Under the pieces are notes generated by a model. It was not told the DNA's origin, made no database searches, and saw nothing but the letters and a program-made list of their open reading frames with translations. This document shows positions 1 to 12,429 of a stretch of 64,000 bases of DNA, piece by piece (position 1 is the first letter of the stretch; every line of letters starts with the position of its first letter). The position numbers were made by a program, and so were the translations under genes. Origin of the DNA: Rutstroemia sp. NJR-2017a BVV2 (lineage: Eukaryota > Ascomycota > Leotiomycetes > Helotiales > Rutstroemiaceae). The stretch spans positions 124,001 to 188,000 of the forward strand of contig NJPS01000057.1 in NCBI GenBank assembly GCA_002946415.1, in the 5' to 3' direction.

Positions 1-1
1 T

Positions 2-343
2 AACGCCCAAAGCAAAGGCAAAGCCAAAGCCCCAATCGTCTACAAAACCAACAACTCCCTCGGCCTAGTCGATGTAGAGAAAGAACCCAAAGCCATCCGT
101 GGGGTCATGAAGAAGTACAAAGACGAATGGAACGGGCTCGTAGAGACTGAGAAAGTACTTCTCAAGAAAAAGAATAGCCTGGATCGTGAGAAGAATAAGA
201 TAGAGAGAGAGGAAGTGAAGAAAGAGATCAGCAAAGTGCAGGACAAGATCAAGGCTGTGAATAAGAAGGCTGAAGATTGGAAGGATGGGCACTTGAAGGA
301 TGAGGCGAAGATAGATGCGGGAAAAAGAGCGGCGAAGAAGTAA
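2..343 (+). CDS. 3' end of a lysine-rich coiled-coil protein (partial)
   Basis: An open frame enters from the left edge and ends at a TAA at 341-343, leaving about 113 C-terminal residues. The piece is strongly charged: runs of K and E with heptad-like spacing from about residue 36 onward suggest a long alpha-helix or coiled coil, and the last residues (GKRAAKK) are basic. The reading frame is open from base 2, so the start lies outside the window. I do not recognise the family. Small basic coiled-coil tails like this occur in nucleolar, ribosome-biogenesis and secretory-pathway proteins, so no function is assigned. That it codes is inferred from the length, amino-acid bias and uninterrupted frame. 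Confidence 0.55.
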   Translation, partial: NAQSKGKAKAPIVYKTNNSLGLVDVEKEPKAIRGVMKKYKDEWNGLVETEKVLLKKKNSLDREKNKIEREEVKKEISKVQDKIKAVNKKAEDWKDGHLKDEAKIDAGKRAAKK

Positions 344-1308
344 AGGAAAGGTGTACAGATTCGGGAAGAGAGGTGTAAGTGAAATATTACTCGTAGTTTT
401 CTATTGAAATCTCAAGGGACTCGGTAAAATCACCACCAAAAAGTACTGTGCGGCTCTCCTTACTCCCATGATCAACTGAGAAAAGATTCGCATACAAGCT
501 ACGGTATCTTTGCACACCATAATCGATCGATCATAACCTCTTCAGCTGTATTCAGACACTTGCCGATACTCAAAATCTCATATCCTTCCCTCTGCTCTTC
601 TCCACGAAACACCAACATACCCTATTCACAATTCACCTGATTTTCCCCATTTTAAATATAATCTATAACCTTACCCTATTCACAATTCGCCTTATTTTCC
701 CTAGTTTAAATATAACCTGAAGCGCACTCGGTACCCCTCGCCCCCGCATCTTGCCGAAATCTTACCCCACTCCATCCACGATTCGCGACTTCAACCTCGC
801 TGTTTATGCCTTTTCTGAGACCTAGATGTGAAACAGATAGAAGTTATATGTACGCCAGAATGTAGATGGGTTGGTAATGGTATGCAAGGATGAATAGATA
901 GTATAATAAATATGATGTCATATATCATTCTTTTCTTAGTTCCGGGAGTGGGAGTGAAAAGGCAATAGAGGCCGGGGTAATTTGTAGATGTTTTGAATTA
1001 ATCACAATTCCGAAAACTAGAGTTACTGTTAGCCACTTGGACGTCCATATTATACCTGAAATCGATTTTCTGCCGTAATCACCTAGGAATTTGACGGGCT
1101 GGCAGTTCAACGTTCCCATGTAGAGAACGGTCAGGAAGAGTGACGAGGATGGGCGAAGTTATCGGATGGGTGAACATGCGAGGAAGAAAAGGGGCAAAGT
1201 GGAAATAGACATAGATATTGAATCTTACAGACAAGCAAATCTATCTACCGGCAAATCAAAAACGCTGGACTTAATTCAAGCCCTATGAGCTGCACCATAC
1301 CATCTCAT
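344..1308. other. intergenic region between convergent genes
   Basis: No convincing gene here. It separates the stop of the left-edge gene from the stop of ecm29, so both 3' ends face it. It holds a two-copy tandem duplication at 618-719 and AT-rich stretches with scattered TAAATATA, consistent with 3' untranslated and polyadenylation sequence. Confidence 0.5.
618..719. repeat. two-copy direct tandem duplication, period 54 bp
   Basis: The segment beginning TACCCTATTCACAATTC at 618 recurs at 672. About 48 bases of each copy align with roughly five substitutions and no gaps, both ending near TTTAAATATAA. It is a local diverged duplication in a 3' intergenic region, with no coding content. Confidence 0.7.
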
Positions 1309-4300
1309 CTACTCACCCTCCAACAACTTAACAACCTTCACCCAAACCGTCTTCACACTCTCATTCCTCTCCACACTCAATGCCTCTCCCAATACCCCCC
1401 TCATCCACTCCACAAGCTCCTTTCTCCCTTCTCCCGAATTCCCAAAAACACCTCCCCTCAGCGCCTCCACAATTTCCTTCGCCGCTTCTCCCCTCTTGAT
1501 CCTCAAACCCTCACTCCCCGCACCACTTTCAACCTCCAGTATCTCAACGAACCCCCTACAAACCGGATAACTATTCCCCTTCTGCTCATGCGCACCTTTC
1601 CTCAACCCCTCAAACAGAGTCTTAACCCGTTCATACAACGCAGCCCTTGTCGCAACCGACGCATTGGCCGATTTCAGAACCGGCTGTACCGTCTTCAACA
1701 ACTTCGGGAGATGTGTCACCGGAGGCGGATCCAGGAACTTGAGATTGATCGCACGGAAAAGTGCAGTGATGCCTGCGGTGATAGTCGCAGCTTCATCCGA
1801 CTTTTCGCCTGCGGAGTCTTTCTTAGAATCGGTCGATGTCTCCATTTTATCTTCGCTGGTTATGTCTTCAAGGAAGGGAACGATGATGGAGTAGACTTCG
1901 TCCCACATGTCGAGATCGGTGCGGGCTTCGGCATATTCGCCGAGGGAGGCAAATGCGAAGGGTCGGTAGGCATCGTTGTTGCGTTTTGCTTCGCGGATGG
2001 CGATTTTCTTTGTATGAGCTGCGATTGCGGAGTCGGCTTTCCACAGTGATGATCCGGTATTGATGAATTTGTTGAAGGCTTGCAGTACCTTTTCTTTTCC
2101 CGTGAATGTTTTGAGTGCCAGGGCCTTCTCGAGTGCAGGCCAGATCAGAGTTGCTGTTGGGCTGTCCATTTCGGTGGATGTGGTAGACGTGACGGACATT
2201 ACAACATCAGCAATGGTTAAGGCGGCGCTGTGTTTGATGGTCCATTTCGGTGAGTCGATGAACTGAAGCACGAGACCATTGATTTCTCGAGCATAGAGAA
2301 GAACAGCTCGCGAGCCACCAACATTTTCATCCCAGGTTTTTCCGAATTGCTTCTTGGTAGCATCATCAAGATCGTGTTTAGCGAAGAATACAAATGGAAG
2401 GAAATCGGAACTCATTGAATTGAAGCGATCTGTAGCAAATTTCGAGCTTGCGTAAATTATATCAGATGATACCTGCCGACGATTTTCGTCGTCGGCGTTG
2501 AAGTAAAGCTCCTTCGAGTACGTAAGAAGTCTCAGGATGGCCTCATCGCTGGCTACTCGAGAAAGATATCCGGCAGCGCGAGCGTATGAAGCGCTAACTG
2601 CATTGTTGCGATCGAGGACCGACTTTTCGAGGATTTTGAGGAAATGGTCTGCATGAGGACGGAAGACTAATGAATGTCGAGTAGCGAGACTGACAAGAAT
2701 ACCGCCACAACCTACTTTCGAGGGCATGCCAACAGTCGTTTTAATGACATTTTCTAAGCGAGGTACCAACTCTTTCATAGTTGATTCGTCGATTATATCG
2801 AGACAGCGCTCGATAGCTTCCATGAGGGGTGATTGAGTTACTGCACTACTCCGTGCACTATCAATCTTTTCTTCGGTAAGATTGTAATGCGCAGCCCTTA
2901 AGTAAAGATAGTCAACACCCTCCGGCTCCAAAGTACTTAAGAGATTAATCATCGTCTCAACTAGGTGAGGAACGTAAGGCAACAGTGCCTTGCCTCCGCT
3001 CTTAATCAGCTTAAGAACTGTGATTGTTGCGAAAGTTTGGACTTCCTTCGCCGAGCTTTCAAGCCCTTGGTCCGACAACAGGAATGGCAGTACGTCCTTC
3101 AGCATAGCTTGAGCGTGTTTCGAAGACGTTCCCGCTTCGACCTGACGCACCAGAATACCGGTCAAGGCCATACTAAGTGATAAAGCAGCTTTCCGTACAG
3201 ATCCTTTGATATCATCAAGAACTTTGAAGGCGACATGCCAAATATCGTGCAGGTGTTTTTCGTATTTTTCGAATTCACGTCCTTGCACGAGGTCTGCGAT
3301 GGCGGCGCAACTTGCTTCTCTCGTTCGCCACTCCTTTCCAAGAATACTTTTCAATAGATCCGATAGAATCTCATCAAAATATTGGTTGATAGTGGCGTTT
3401 GAGTCTTTGACTAACGCACTCCAAATATCGTTCATAGACCGTTGAACATTGGGGTTTGGATCAAATCGATAGCGGTACAGTTTCGGGTACAGTTTTGGAT
3501 CTATCTCGGACTCGGAGAGAATGTTACTCAGTCCAAATCGTCCAAAGGCTGCTCGAGTAGACCACGTAGCTGCATTTGTGGCAAGAGACATAAACTTGTA
3601 AACCAAACTTTGGTCACCAACCTCGTTTGCAAGGCTTACGATGTCTTTATAGGATGTGATGGATTTGCCTTCGCCAGTCGGCAGGGCTCCAGGTTCGAAT
3701 AACTCAGTTTCTTCGTGAACCTTCAACTGGGTACTTGTACCAGTGAAGCTTGCAACAAGATCTTTCACAAGTCTCTCCCTGAGTTCCTTATCACCTTGTT
3801 CATAGACGAGACTCAAGCCTCGGGATGCAGTTTCCTGGACAATTTCTTCTCGCGCCGATAGCAGCCCCATGAAGGCGGCTTGACATTCTCTTAATTGCGT
3901 CTGTATTTGTTCGAGATGCCCGCTATATTGAATCAAACAGAAAAGCCAGATACCAGATGCTTTCTTTAATGATGGTTTTGTGGTTTTGCAGTCCGTCAAA
4001 AGTTTTTGAATGATGTTTTCAAAGGTCGCTGGTCGTGCCTTTCGTCCATCATAATTAACATCGACGTCTAGACTCAGTTTCAAGACGTCTGAATCCCAAC
4101 AAGCACCTACGCAGCTTAGAGCCTCTCCGATAGTAAAGTGAATCTCCGGCTGCTTTAGTTCAAACAAGTCATACAGCCCTGTAATTATAGTCTTCAGTGC
4201 AAGTCCAGCTTGGTCATCTGACTCATCAAACATGATGGAAAGTCTGCCGAGGGTTGAAATTGCCTTTTCGTTCCCCTTCTTGGCTTCAGCAAGCAGAATC

Positions 4301-7075
4301 TTGACTGTCTCGTCAACTCCCAAAGAAGTCCCTTTCAGAACGTCGACCGTCAGAACCCCAGAGGCACTCGTTTGGCTGATGGCGTTCAAAATGGCTTCCT
4401 TGGTCGATGCATCCCTGACTCCCTCCAAGATGGTGATAAACTGTGACAGCAGCTTCGTAATGATTGGTTTCGACAAGAAGCTATCCCGACCATAATACGA
4501 GACCCTACTCAGCACGTATCCGAGTGTGACTATAGATCCATGTACCTTGTTTGCCTCGGCTCCCACAGCTGTTTCCCAAGGTTCTATCTCACTGGCTAGT
4601 GTTTGGATAAGACTTTCGATAGAACTGTCATCCACTGCTGGATGTGCTAAGAGAATGCCCATTGCCTGAGCTGCAAGGAACCGAGTTGCAACGTTATTCG
4701 AGCGAATACAGGGAACAAGTTCAATGGCTCTGTCGGCAAGCCTTCCAATAGCTTTACTAGGTGCGATGGAGGCAATCTCGACAAAGCATTTGCCACATTC
4801 TGCCAAGCCGTTTCCATCGTTGCGTAACATTCCTTCGAAAGCTGCGGTGAGATACACATGGAGAGAATCTTCATCAACAGTCAGAATGTGAGCTTTCATG
4901 GCTTTTCTGGAATCCTTGTCGGAACGATATAGAACGTCCAATTGTCGCTCCCAGTCTGCATCAATCCCAAGCGGTGTGTCAGTCTTCTCCAAAGCACGCA
5001 GCAGTAACATCCTCCTGGAATAATTGATTGCTGCTGGAAAAGCATTGACTCGCGTGCCAGAGAAATTGCCAAATACCGATATGCTATCGACTTCCATTCC
5101 TGTCTTCATAGTGTTTGCAATATTTGAATTTTCCACCAGAATCTGACTGCCGAAAAACACTTTGATCATCTCATCCCATTCAGGAAGCGGGCACTCAGCT
5201 GATGCACTCGTCGAGTTAAGGAGTCGATACCAATATGGATCCTGCGAATGGAATTAGTGCAAAATTCACAAACTATTATGTGTAGGCGATGAGTATTACC
5301 AATCCCTTGGCGCCCTCCTCCACCACATCGCTACGCTCATCGGTACGAGCACTCAATGCAAGGATATCTATCCACCTTGCGACGATATCACTGTACTCCA
5401 AACACCGGTTGGCCCATCGAACAGTCGAGAATCGAGCGCTTCGAACAATCTCATCGCCTTCCTGAAGAGTCATGTACTTCAACAGTAATAATCGCAGCTC
5501 GTCCCTAATCTTTGTGGGTAAAGGTGCTGCAAATGCGCTCAACAGACTTGCGAGAGCTCCTTCTATGCTCACAAAGATATCATCAGACGAGCCTTCTTCT
5601 GTGAGTGAGCGGAACAGCCATCGAATCAAGGAAAGATCCTCCTCGAGGACTATGGAAGGTGTAGTTTTCGCAAGTGCACCAAGTGTTTCATAAGCTAGAG
5701 CTCGAAGAGCAGCAGCATCTGACGACCTTTCGTGAGGTACAGGCCAGCCTTGATCCTCAATATAAGTTCGTAAAAAGCCAACAAGTTGTGGAGCAACTTG
5801 GCTGAGATCATTGATGGATCCCATGCGGGAGACCCAGTTCATATAATTAAATAATGCATTTCGGAACTTGATAGTCTCCAACCCTGGAGCTGGTACATTG
5901 GTGTTGTCGTTAGGCTGGATTCCTTCTTGGACAATTTTAACAATCTCTCGTGGAAACGTGGTTGAAATAGCAGACTTCGTTAAAAGCACTAGCACCCTCG
6001 TCTGTAAAGCTGGTTTTAAGGAGAAATATATCCCAAGAAGACCGTGAACTAGTTCGGCATCTTCTAGAGAAACAGCTGAACGCTTCAATAAATCGTCACC
6101 AATCCCAGAGATCCGAGAATTGGAATCCGCAGACGCAAAGAGAGCTGGTAAGAAGCGCTCCTCGTCTGTAAACGCACCACTTGCAAGGAAGTTGAGTACG
6201 GTGATCTTAGTCTGCGTTAAGTTCAATCCTTCGTCGGAGCTCGGATCCCAGGTTTCTTGCTTGCCAGTGAGCGTTAAAAACTCATACTCCTTGACACTAA
6301 GTCCTGGACAAGTTACTCCTGAAGGAGCAGCACGCACAATTGTAAGTAATATGAGCTTTCCAAACCACGACGCTAGAAATTTAGCATCATCTTGGTGTTC
6401 ATCTAGCCCAAGTTGGTGTCTTAGTTCTGTATCTTCCTTACTTCCTCGGGAAGGTACACGAAGCTGCGGTAGCAAACGAAGGAAAAGATTGAATACTGTA
6501 GCACAGGTAGGCTTATCGGCGTCTCCAGCCAAACCATGTATTAGTGTCGGTATAAGATCCATTTGTTCCTGGTCTCAACTTAGCAGACGAATTTTGAGCA
6601 TGCCAAATGATGAGCGACTCACGGAGGATGAAAGTTTGCCGATACTCTGTTGTATGAACATGAGATCAAAATGTCGTATCATTGACGACTCAGGGTGTTC
6701 TTTATATTGCTTTAGTAAAGCTGCTACTGGCAAGACAATATCCCTACGGTCGAGATAGTAAGTAACTGCACGGCACCATTAGAGAAGCACCAACACCTAC
6801 TTGTTGCCAGCAAGGCGAATCTTGATGTGTTGACATGTTGAGATGACCTAAATATTACATTAGCAAATGTTTATTTGCCTTCTGTACGAAAACACATGTG
6901 GTCCTCGCCGGCATACCTTGTTGCGAACACTTTGGTGGTCGCTAGCAAGTTTGAGGAGGAGGGGCGGCAAATACGGCTTGAGAACAGATTCGAGTTTATC
7001 ATCCTTTGCAAGAGCGATGCGCATTTCCACCTTGCCCACCAACTCCAGCTCCCTTGCCTCTGTCGATGCAGCCAT
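1309..7075 (-). CDS. ecm29: proteasome adaptor/scaffold protein Ecm29
   Basis: Five exons: 7075-6917, 6847-6801, 6743-6623, 6568-5300 and 5241-1309. They are joined by four GT-AG introns of 54-69 bp and give 1842 residues, close to the usual length of about 1800-1870. The N-terminus (ELELVGKVEMRIALA, then YLPPLLLKLAS and VRNK) is the Ecm29 signature, followed across junctions by STCQHIKIRL and LPVAALLKQY. The exon 4/5 junction restores GLDPYWYRLLN, another conserved stretch. The rest is HEAT-like helical repeat, including a region near FGRFGLSNIL. In yeast and mammals this protein tethers the 19S and 20S proteasome particles and acts in proteasome quality control. The last 250 bases of coding strand are notably G-rich. 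The start ATG is the first in frame and opens directly onto the conserved N-terminus. Confidence 0.93.
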
Positions 7076-8839
7076 TCTCGTTGAAGTTCAAGGATGAATC
7101 GCAAATGAAAAACAGCAGTACATGAGGTAAGATTTTATTTGGTGTAAGCAAAATGACAAGCAACGAGCATTTTATCGTATGGCAAAGAAGGAATCCACCT
7201 CTCTTTATGTCTGTCTTTATACGAAAGTGAGATTGTTTGAGATTACGAATTTGTTCGTGCCTTCTCCTCGCGCGCGTCGCTGTTTGCCTTGAGCTATGAT
7301 TGTATGACTTCCAACTTCTGGCCTTGTCGCCGTTGCCACAGCTTAGCTAATTGACCCTTTGTGGCTGGAGCAGGTTAATCGCATTTTCGGCCTTGTAAGC
7401 CACATGATGCCTGATTTGTTCTTGCAAGGCTAAAAGTTTTAAGCTTAAGCACGCATATGGCAGAACTCCGGCGGGAAAAGTTCCGACGGTGCCGAGCCAA
7501 TATGATCATCAGTGCTAACTTTAACCAGTCCCCGATCAACAAGATATTCTTTGCGTCGACTGACCGGCTTCGAGAACAGCCGCCAGCATAGGCGTTCTCG
7601 GGCCGTTTTAGAATCATCTAAACTTACATACAAGCCCCTATCGCATTTAGTAATACTTGCGTGCTTGGTTAAGGATTGGCAAATCGGTCCTCACGTGAGC
7701 CCCTTTTTCAGACTAGTCTGGGTCAATGATTGTCTGTCATTTCCTTGAAACCGTTTCAATGTGAGGATCCTCGGCATATTACAAAACCCGCTCCATTAAG
7801 GTTACATCCAAATTTGGAGGTGATTGATGTTGCTCATGGCACTTTCTCAACTTCATTCCCGTCAATCTCTTGGATTCTCACGTTCGTCACGGGCAAATGC
7901 GGAAGGCTGCCCATAACCTTTTGGTCAATTGGACATAGTACGACGAGAAGACCCGGCATTGTTATTGTAGGTATGTGAAGCCTCGTATCGACTTCTCCAC
8001 AGCGGTCCTGGTATGTCGGTAGTGTGTACCTCGGCGGTCCGTAAGTGCCATGATGTATGTCCGCATTTCGTCTGTGCATCTTCATTTGAAGTAAGACCCC
8101 TTGATAAAGTTTGGCAACCCTAAAGTTTATCTACAAATGGTGGGACCGTTGATGGAACAAGCCTTTCCATAGACTACTACTATGAGCTCTCTCCCCCCAA
8201 AAAGATTGCCACGGTACTCATAGTTCTTTAGTATTCGAATTTCGATGTCCTTGTACTTCGAAGAGGATCAGTTACAACCGCCGTCAGCATCAGTCACAAC
8301 CCTAGCTTGGCTATCTGGTCTGAAACTATAACTATTTAATCTAGTGATATGAACCGTTATTAGTCATAGCACATACGCGCTTCTGTCATTGTCGACAGCC
8401 CTTTCAGCGAGCCCCTACTTTGGTTGAGCTGCTGACTGCCGTGCTATCAAATTTTCTTTAGCCCTACTTTAAACTTTCGAAATTTCCGTTTGATCGCTGG
8501 GCAGGGGCCGATTAATGCGGGGCGTGGAGCCTGCTGCATGCTTGGGTTGTCTTCAGAAGGGTTCGAAGGTCCACTGAATACTTCTAGAGCAGCCCGTGAT
8601 ACTCAGGTTAATTTGTTACGTTCACAACCCAAGGACCACCGATCCATAGCCGAGGGGCATCTTGGGGTTTAAGGCAAACCTCATTGCACTGTTTTCAGAG
8701 TCTTATTCTACCCCTGCTATTTGCCTTATATAATCTGAATCAGTCGGTTCGAGCAAGTATGTTGGCGAACGAGTAGTAGGATAATCAGCCTCCCGTGGCA
8801 TAACCGCATCCCAAACTTCCTTGAACATTTTCTGACTTA
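7076..8839. other. divergent intergenic region
   Basis: About 1.76 kb between the divergent starts of ecm29 and the Zn2Cys6 regulator gene; it should contain both promoters. I see only short unrelated open frames, no coding similarity, no strong TATA box and no repeat structure. Confidence 0.5.
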
Positions 8840-11645
8840 TTGGAGTTACAAGATCTCAACTATTGCTTCTCAAATTCGAATCATATAGATAAACGCACCT
8901 TTGTGCAGATGACCGACCGTCTCAATATCTCGTCCGACTTGAGACCGAAGCCTTTACGTCCACAGCCCTCGACCAACCCAACCACATCGTCAAACTTACC
9001 CTCTGCCAAACGAAATCCTGTTTCTGGCTCTGAGCTTGGAGGTACGACTCGATCTAAGAAGGGATGTTGGTAAGTTTGTCCTCGTTCATACGTGCAGTCT
9101 CTCGCTTACCAATTTTCCAGGACATGCAGGATGCGCAGTTTGTCTTCTTCATATAACATCAACCATAAATGCGGTCTCTGACAATATTCTTAGAGGTCAA
9201 ATGTGACGAACATAAACCAATTTGTCGGGTGAGTAAAATTCGTCCTCCCTCAAAGGCTAGACAACTGATTGATCGCAAGCAATGTGAGAGATTGAGCTAC
9301 GCTTGGTAAGATTGAACATGACGAGATTACGTTTCCATATCGTTGACTTGTTGGATATGCAGCGATTGGAAAGCCCGACTGCACTTCAAGGATGACACCC
9401 CGAAGATTGTACAGCGTATGCCAGCCGTATATACAAGTGGAAATTCCGTCTGGGATCGTAAGGTATACTCAGTTCCTTTGTTTCTACTCTCAATTGACAC
9501 TTCAGCCAGCAGCATCAACTACGGTATCTGAGTGCCCCAGTTTTCAAGATGCCGAAGATATCTTACCGCCTTTTACTCATCTCACAAATGACGAGCAACG
9601 TGAACAAAAGGCTGCTTTACATGAGCCGGGGACCTTTATAGTAGTTGCCAATCACAACACTTTCTCGTCTTTACCAGAGTACCGTTCTAATTGGAAAGTC
9701 TCGGGAGAGTGTATCTCAGTCACTGACGACTCTAATTATGTCGAGCCATATACAGTAGTAGAGCCTAACTCTATCATTCTTCAAAAGTTTGAAGAAGGCG
9801 GGGAAGGTTATGAGCCATCTCCTGCTTCCAATCCATCCATTCCAAACCAAGGATCTCCATATTCACAATCCAGTGGGGCGAGCCGTCTCGTTTCCGAAAC
9901 AGAATCCAACCGCTGTACTGCTCAGCCTGAGGGTACGCATCTTAATCATCCAGAGAATGCACGGCTTCTGGACCATTATCGTAAGGTCCTAGCTCGCCAG
10001 TTATGCCCTCTGTCCGACTGGGTAGATGGACAAGATCTTTTCGAACGATACGCTCGCGACTACACTCCTGTATGTACACACAACTCCATCATATGTATCT
10101 CCCCGCTGATTTACAAGTTGTTACTTGCTATTATGGCACTGTCCTCTCTTAGTCTTGCTTGTCTGGAAAATAGGCCAGTAGCGGATGCACTGTAGGTACC
10201 TTCCCACAAACGCTCCCACAATTCATGGATATGCTGCACATCGCATTGTGAATGTAGTTCTCTCCTGGGGCAGAAATAATGCGCCAAGGAGTAGCAATTA
10301 ACTTCAAAACCTCATGTTAAAACCATGTTGACTTCAATCAATGAGTGGGAACCTGATGGTATATGAATTACTGCATCGCTCGGATATTTACCCACGCTGC
10401 CCTTTCAATATCTGGATATGTATAATAGAGCTAACAGTATCTCAAGGGAACGTCACCAACATGTCATCCCAGCCTTGAAAAGGGAGGTGCGGACATTTGA
10501 GGATTCATTTTCTGATGGAGCACTTTTCACACACTATTTCCTTTTGCGGTTTGAGGTATGTCTACAGCGACTCAAATGTGTAACAAAATACAAAAATATG
10601 TCCTCAGGGCGAGCGAGCTGATGAAATTATTCTTATCAAATAGGCTGCGGCGGCGGGGCATCGCGAATCGAACATGTGGGATTATCACAGTGATCAGCTT
10701 TTACGTCTTCTGCGACTTCGACATAAGGCATACGGTCCTGAAAGACGGAATTTCATTCTGGTGTGGGCCATGTACATTGATGTTTATGGACTCCTTACGA
10801 CTAGCGCTACTGGCTCCTTTACCAAGGCCATCATACAGGAAGGAATGTTACCATCACCAGAGAGGGCCTTAGAGCAGGCAAAGCCGGGTGATTTAGCTTC
10901 TGGGCTGGTACTCTCCAGTGATACCCCTCAGTTACTGAAGATGAACCGACAGCTCACTTTACTTGCCTTAAAATTTGGACTACAGGCCCAGGAACTCCGA
11001 GCGGAGGCTAGTGATAGCCAAAAGTCAGTTGACGACACTGCCCTACAACAGCGACTGTCTATTGAGGATGATCACACACTCCTAGCCGACTTCTATAGCA
11101 CGTGGTCCATACAGCTTTCACCATCGGAGAATTGGCTTGAAAAGTTGGCGGGGCTTCCCACTGCGATTTTCACTCTTCGAATACACGTAGGTACACAGTC
11201 TAGTAGGATTCACTTATCTAACCCCGCGTAGGCACATTTATTATATCGAGCTTGCGTGATCTACTACCATACCAGTATGTACCCCGGCCAACTATCCAAG
11301 TCTGATGCCGAATCCGAGAAACAAGTCGAAATTTGCGCTCGGGAAATACTTCAAATAGCTGGCATGATCATCGACCACAAGCGGTTTGAGTTCCGATATA
11401 TCTTATTCCCAGTATTCCTAGCGGGGCTTGCCTCTAGGGATACCATGGAAAAGAGTGTTGCTGTGGAGTTGATCAGGAATCTGGAGAAGACAAGTTATGG
11501 TATGAGCACCAAGAGCACGAGAAATTTGCTGGAGTCGGTATATCAGAAACAGCAAGACGAGATATCCCGAACGGGAAAGACAAGCGTCAACTGGATACAG
11601 GTGCTACAGTTGAGTGGGGAAAAGCTGATTATATTTGGGATTTAA
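8840..11645 (+). CDS. Zn2Cys6 transcription factor with fungal-specific C-terminal domain (Fungal_trans_2-like)
   Basis: Ten predicted exons: 8840-9069, 9121-9137, 9194-9228, 9280-9305, 9363-9462, 9506-10069, 10118-10191, 10447-10555, 10644-11186 and 11232-11645, giving about 703 residues. Splicing rebuilds a perfect zinc cluster with cysteines at residues 76, 79, 86, 93, 96 and 103 (C-X2-C-X6-C-X6-C-X2-C-X6-C), reading [20 protein letters not shown] and on to LSYACDWK. The C-terminal part has the helical pattern of the DUF3468/Fungal_trans_2 class (LFTHYFLLRFE, then RNFILVWAMYIDVYG). It is a nuclear DNA-binding regulator of unknown target. An alternative start is Met24 at 8909. The intron 10192-10446 is long (255 bp) and is the least certain junction. 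The 48-bp intron 10070-10117 is in frame and could be retained. Confidence 0.82.
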
Positions 11646-12429
11646 TGGGACTCTCTTCGCGAGACACGAACAGGCTATAGGATATTCCGGGAAAGGGGAT
11701 AACGTAAGATAGCCCAAGACAAGTAATCTTAATCATACAACCTCTCTTTTTGACACTGAGCGGAATCTCCAACATTGTAGTGTGTGGTCGCCGCCCGGAA
11801 AGCTGATGCACGAGGCTAACATCAGGGACTGTTGGCTGTTGAGATTTATGATACATCAAATGGATGTAACAAGATCATCAAGTCTTGGTTCAGAGAATCC
11901 AGGATTATCATAGAAAAACGCATTTCACTGCTTGTGAAGCCGTACAGCATCGCATGCTATAATTCGCAGCCCCTGCTGTGTGAGAATCCGAGTCTTGGTG
12001 AATGGTCAGCCTTGCAAAATCAGCCTTTCAAATTCTGAGGTCCAAGCGCAGCCCTACGATTATATCCACAGTTTATTGGCCGGCAAAATATCGCCGCCCC
12101 GGTGTGATCATCAGGTTGGGAGGGGTGACGATTTCTGAATTGCTTAACTGAATTTCAATGAAACAACCTTTCATTATTTCTCTCTTGTACCGAGAGTCCT
12201 CTCATTCACGTCTTCAAACACAGGAATCGAAGAGAAGTTGTAACAAGGATATTCTTCTTTCGAATTTACGTTCTGACGAAACAAGTTGATATTTGACAGA
12301 ATCAACTTTCTTTAGAGCTTCTGTGTTCCTTTATCCTGAAATCCCATTTATCTCCAATCCCACTCGCCACAACGACTTTCGAGTTCGCAAACATCCCGTT
12401 TTGTGATAAGAGAGTCGAATTCTTTTACC
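11646..12429. other. intergenic region
   Basis: 784 bp between two genes in the same orientation: the 3' end of the regulator and the promoter of the UBX gene. There is no coding similarity and no repeat. The TC-rich sequence just before the ATG at 12430 is consistent with a fungal 5' leader. Confidence 0.45.
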
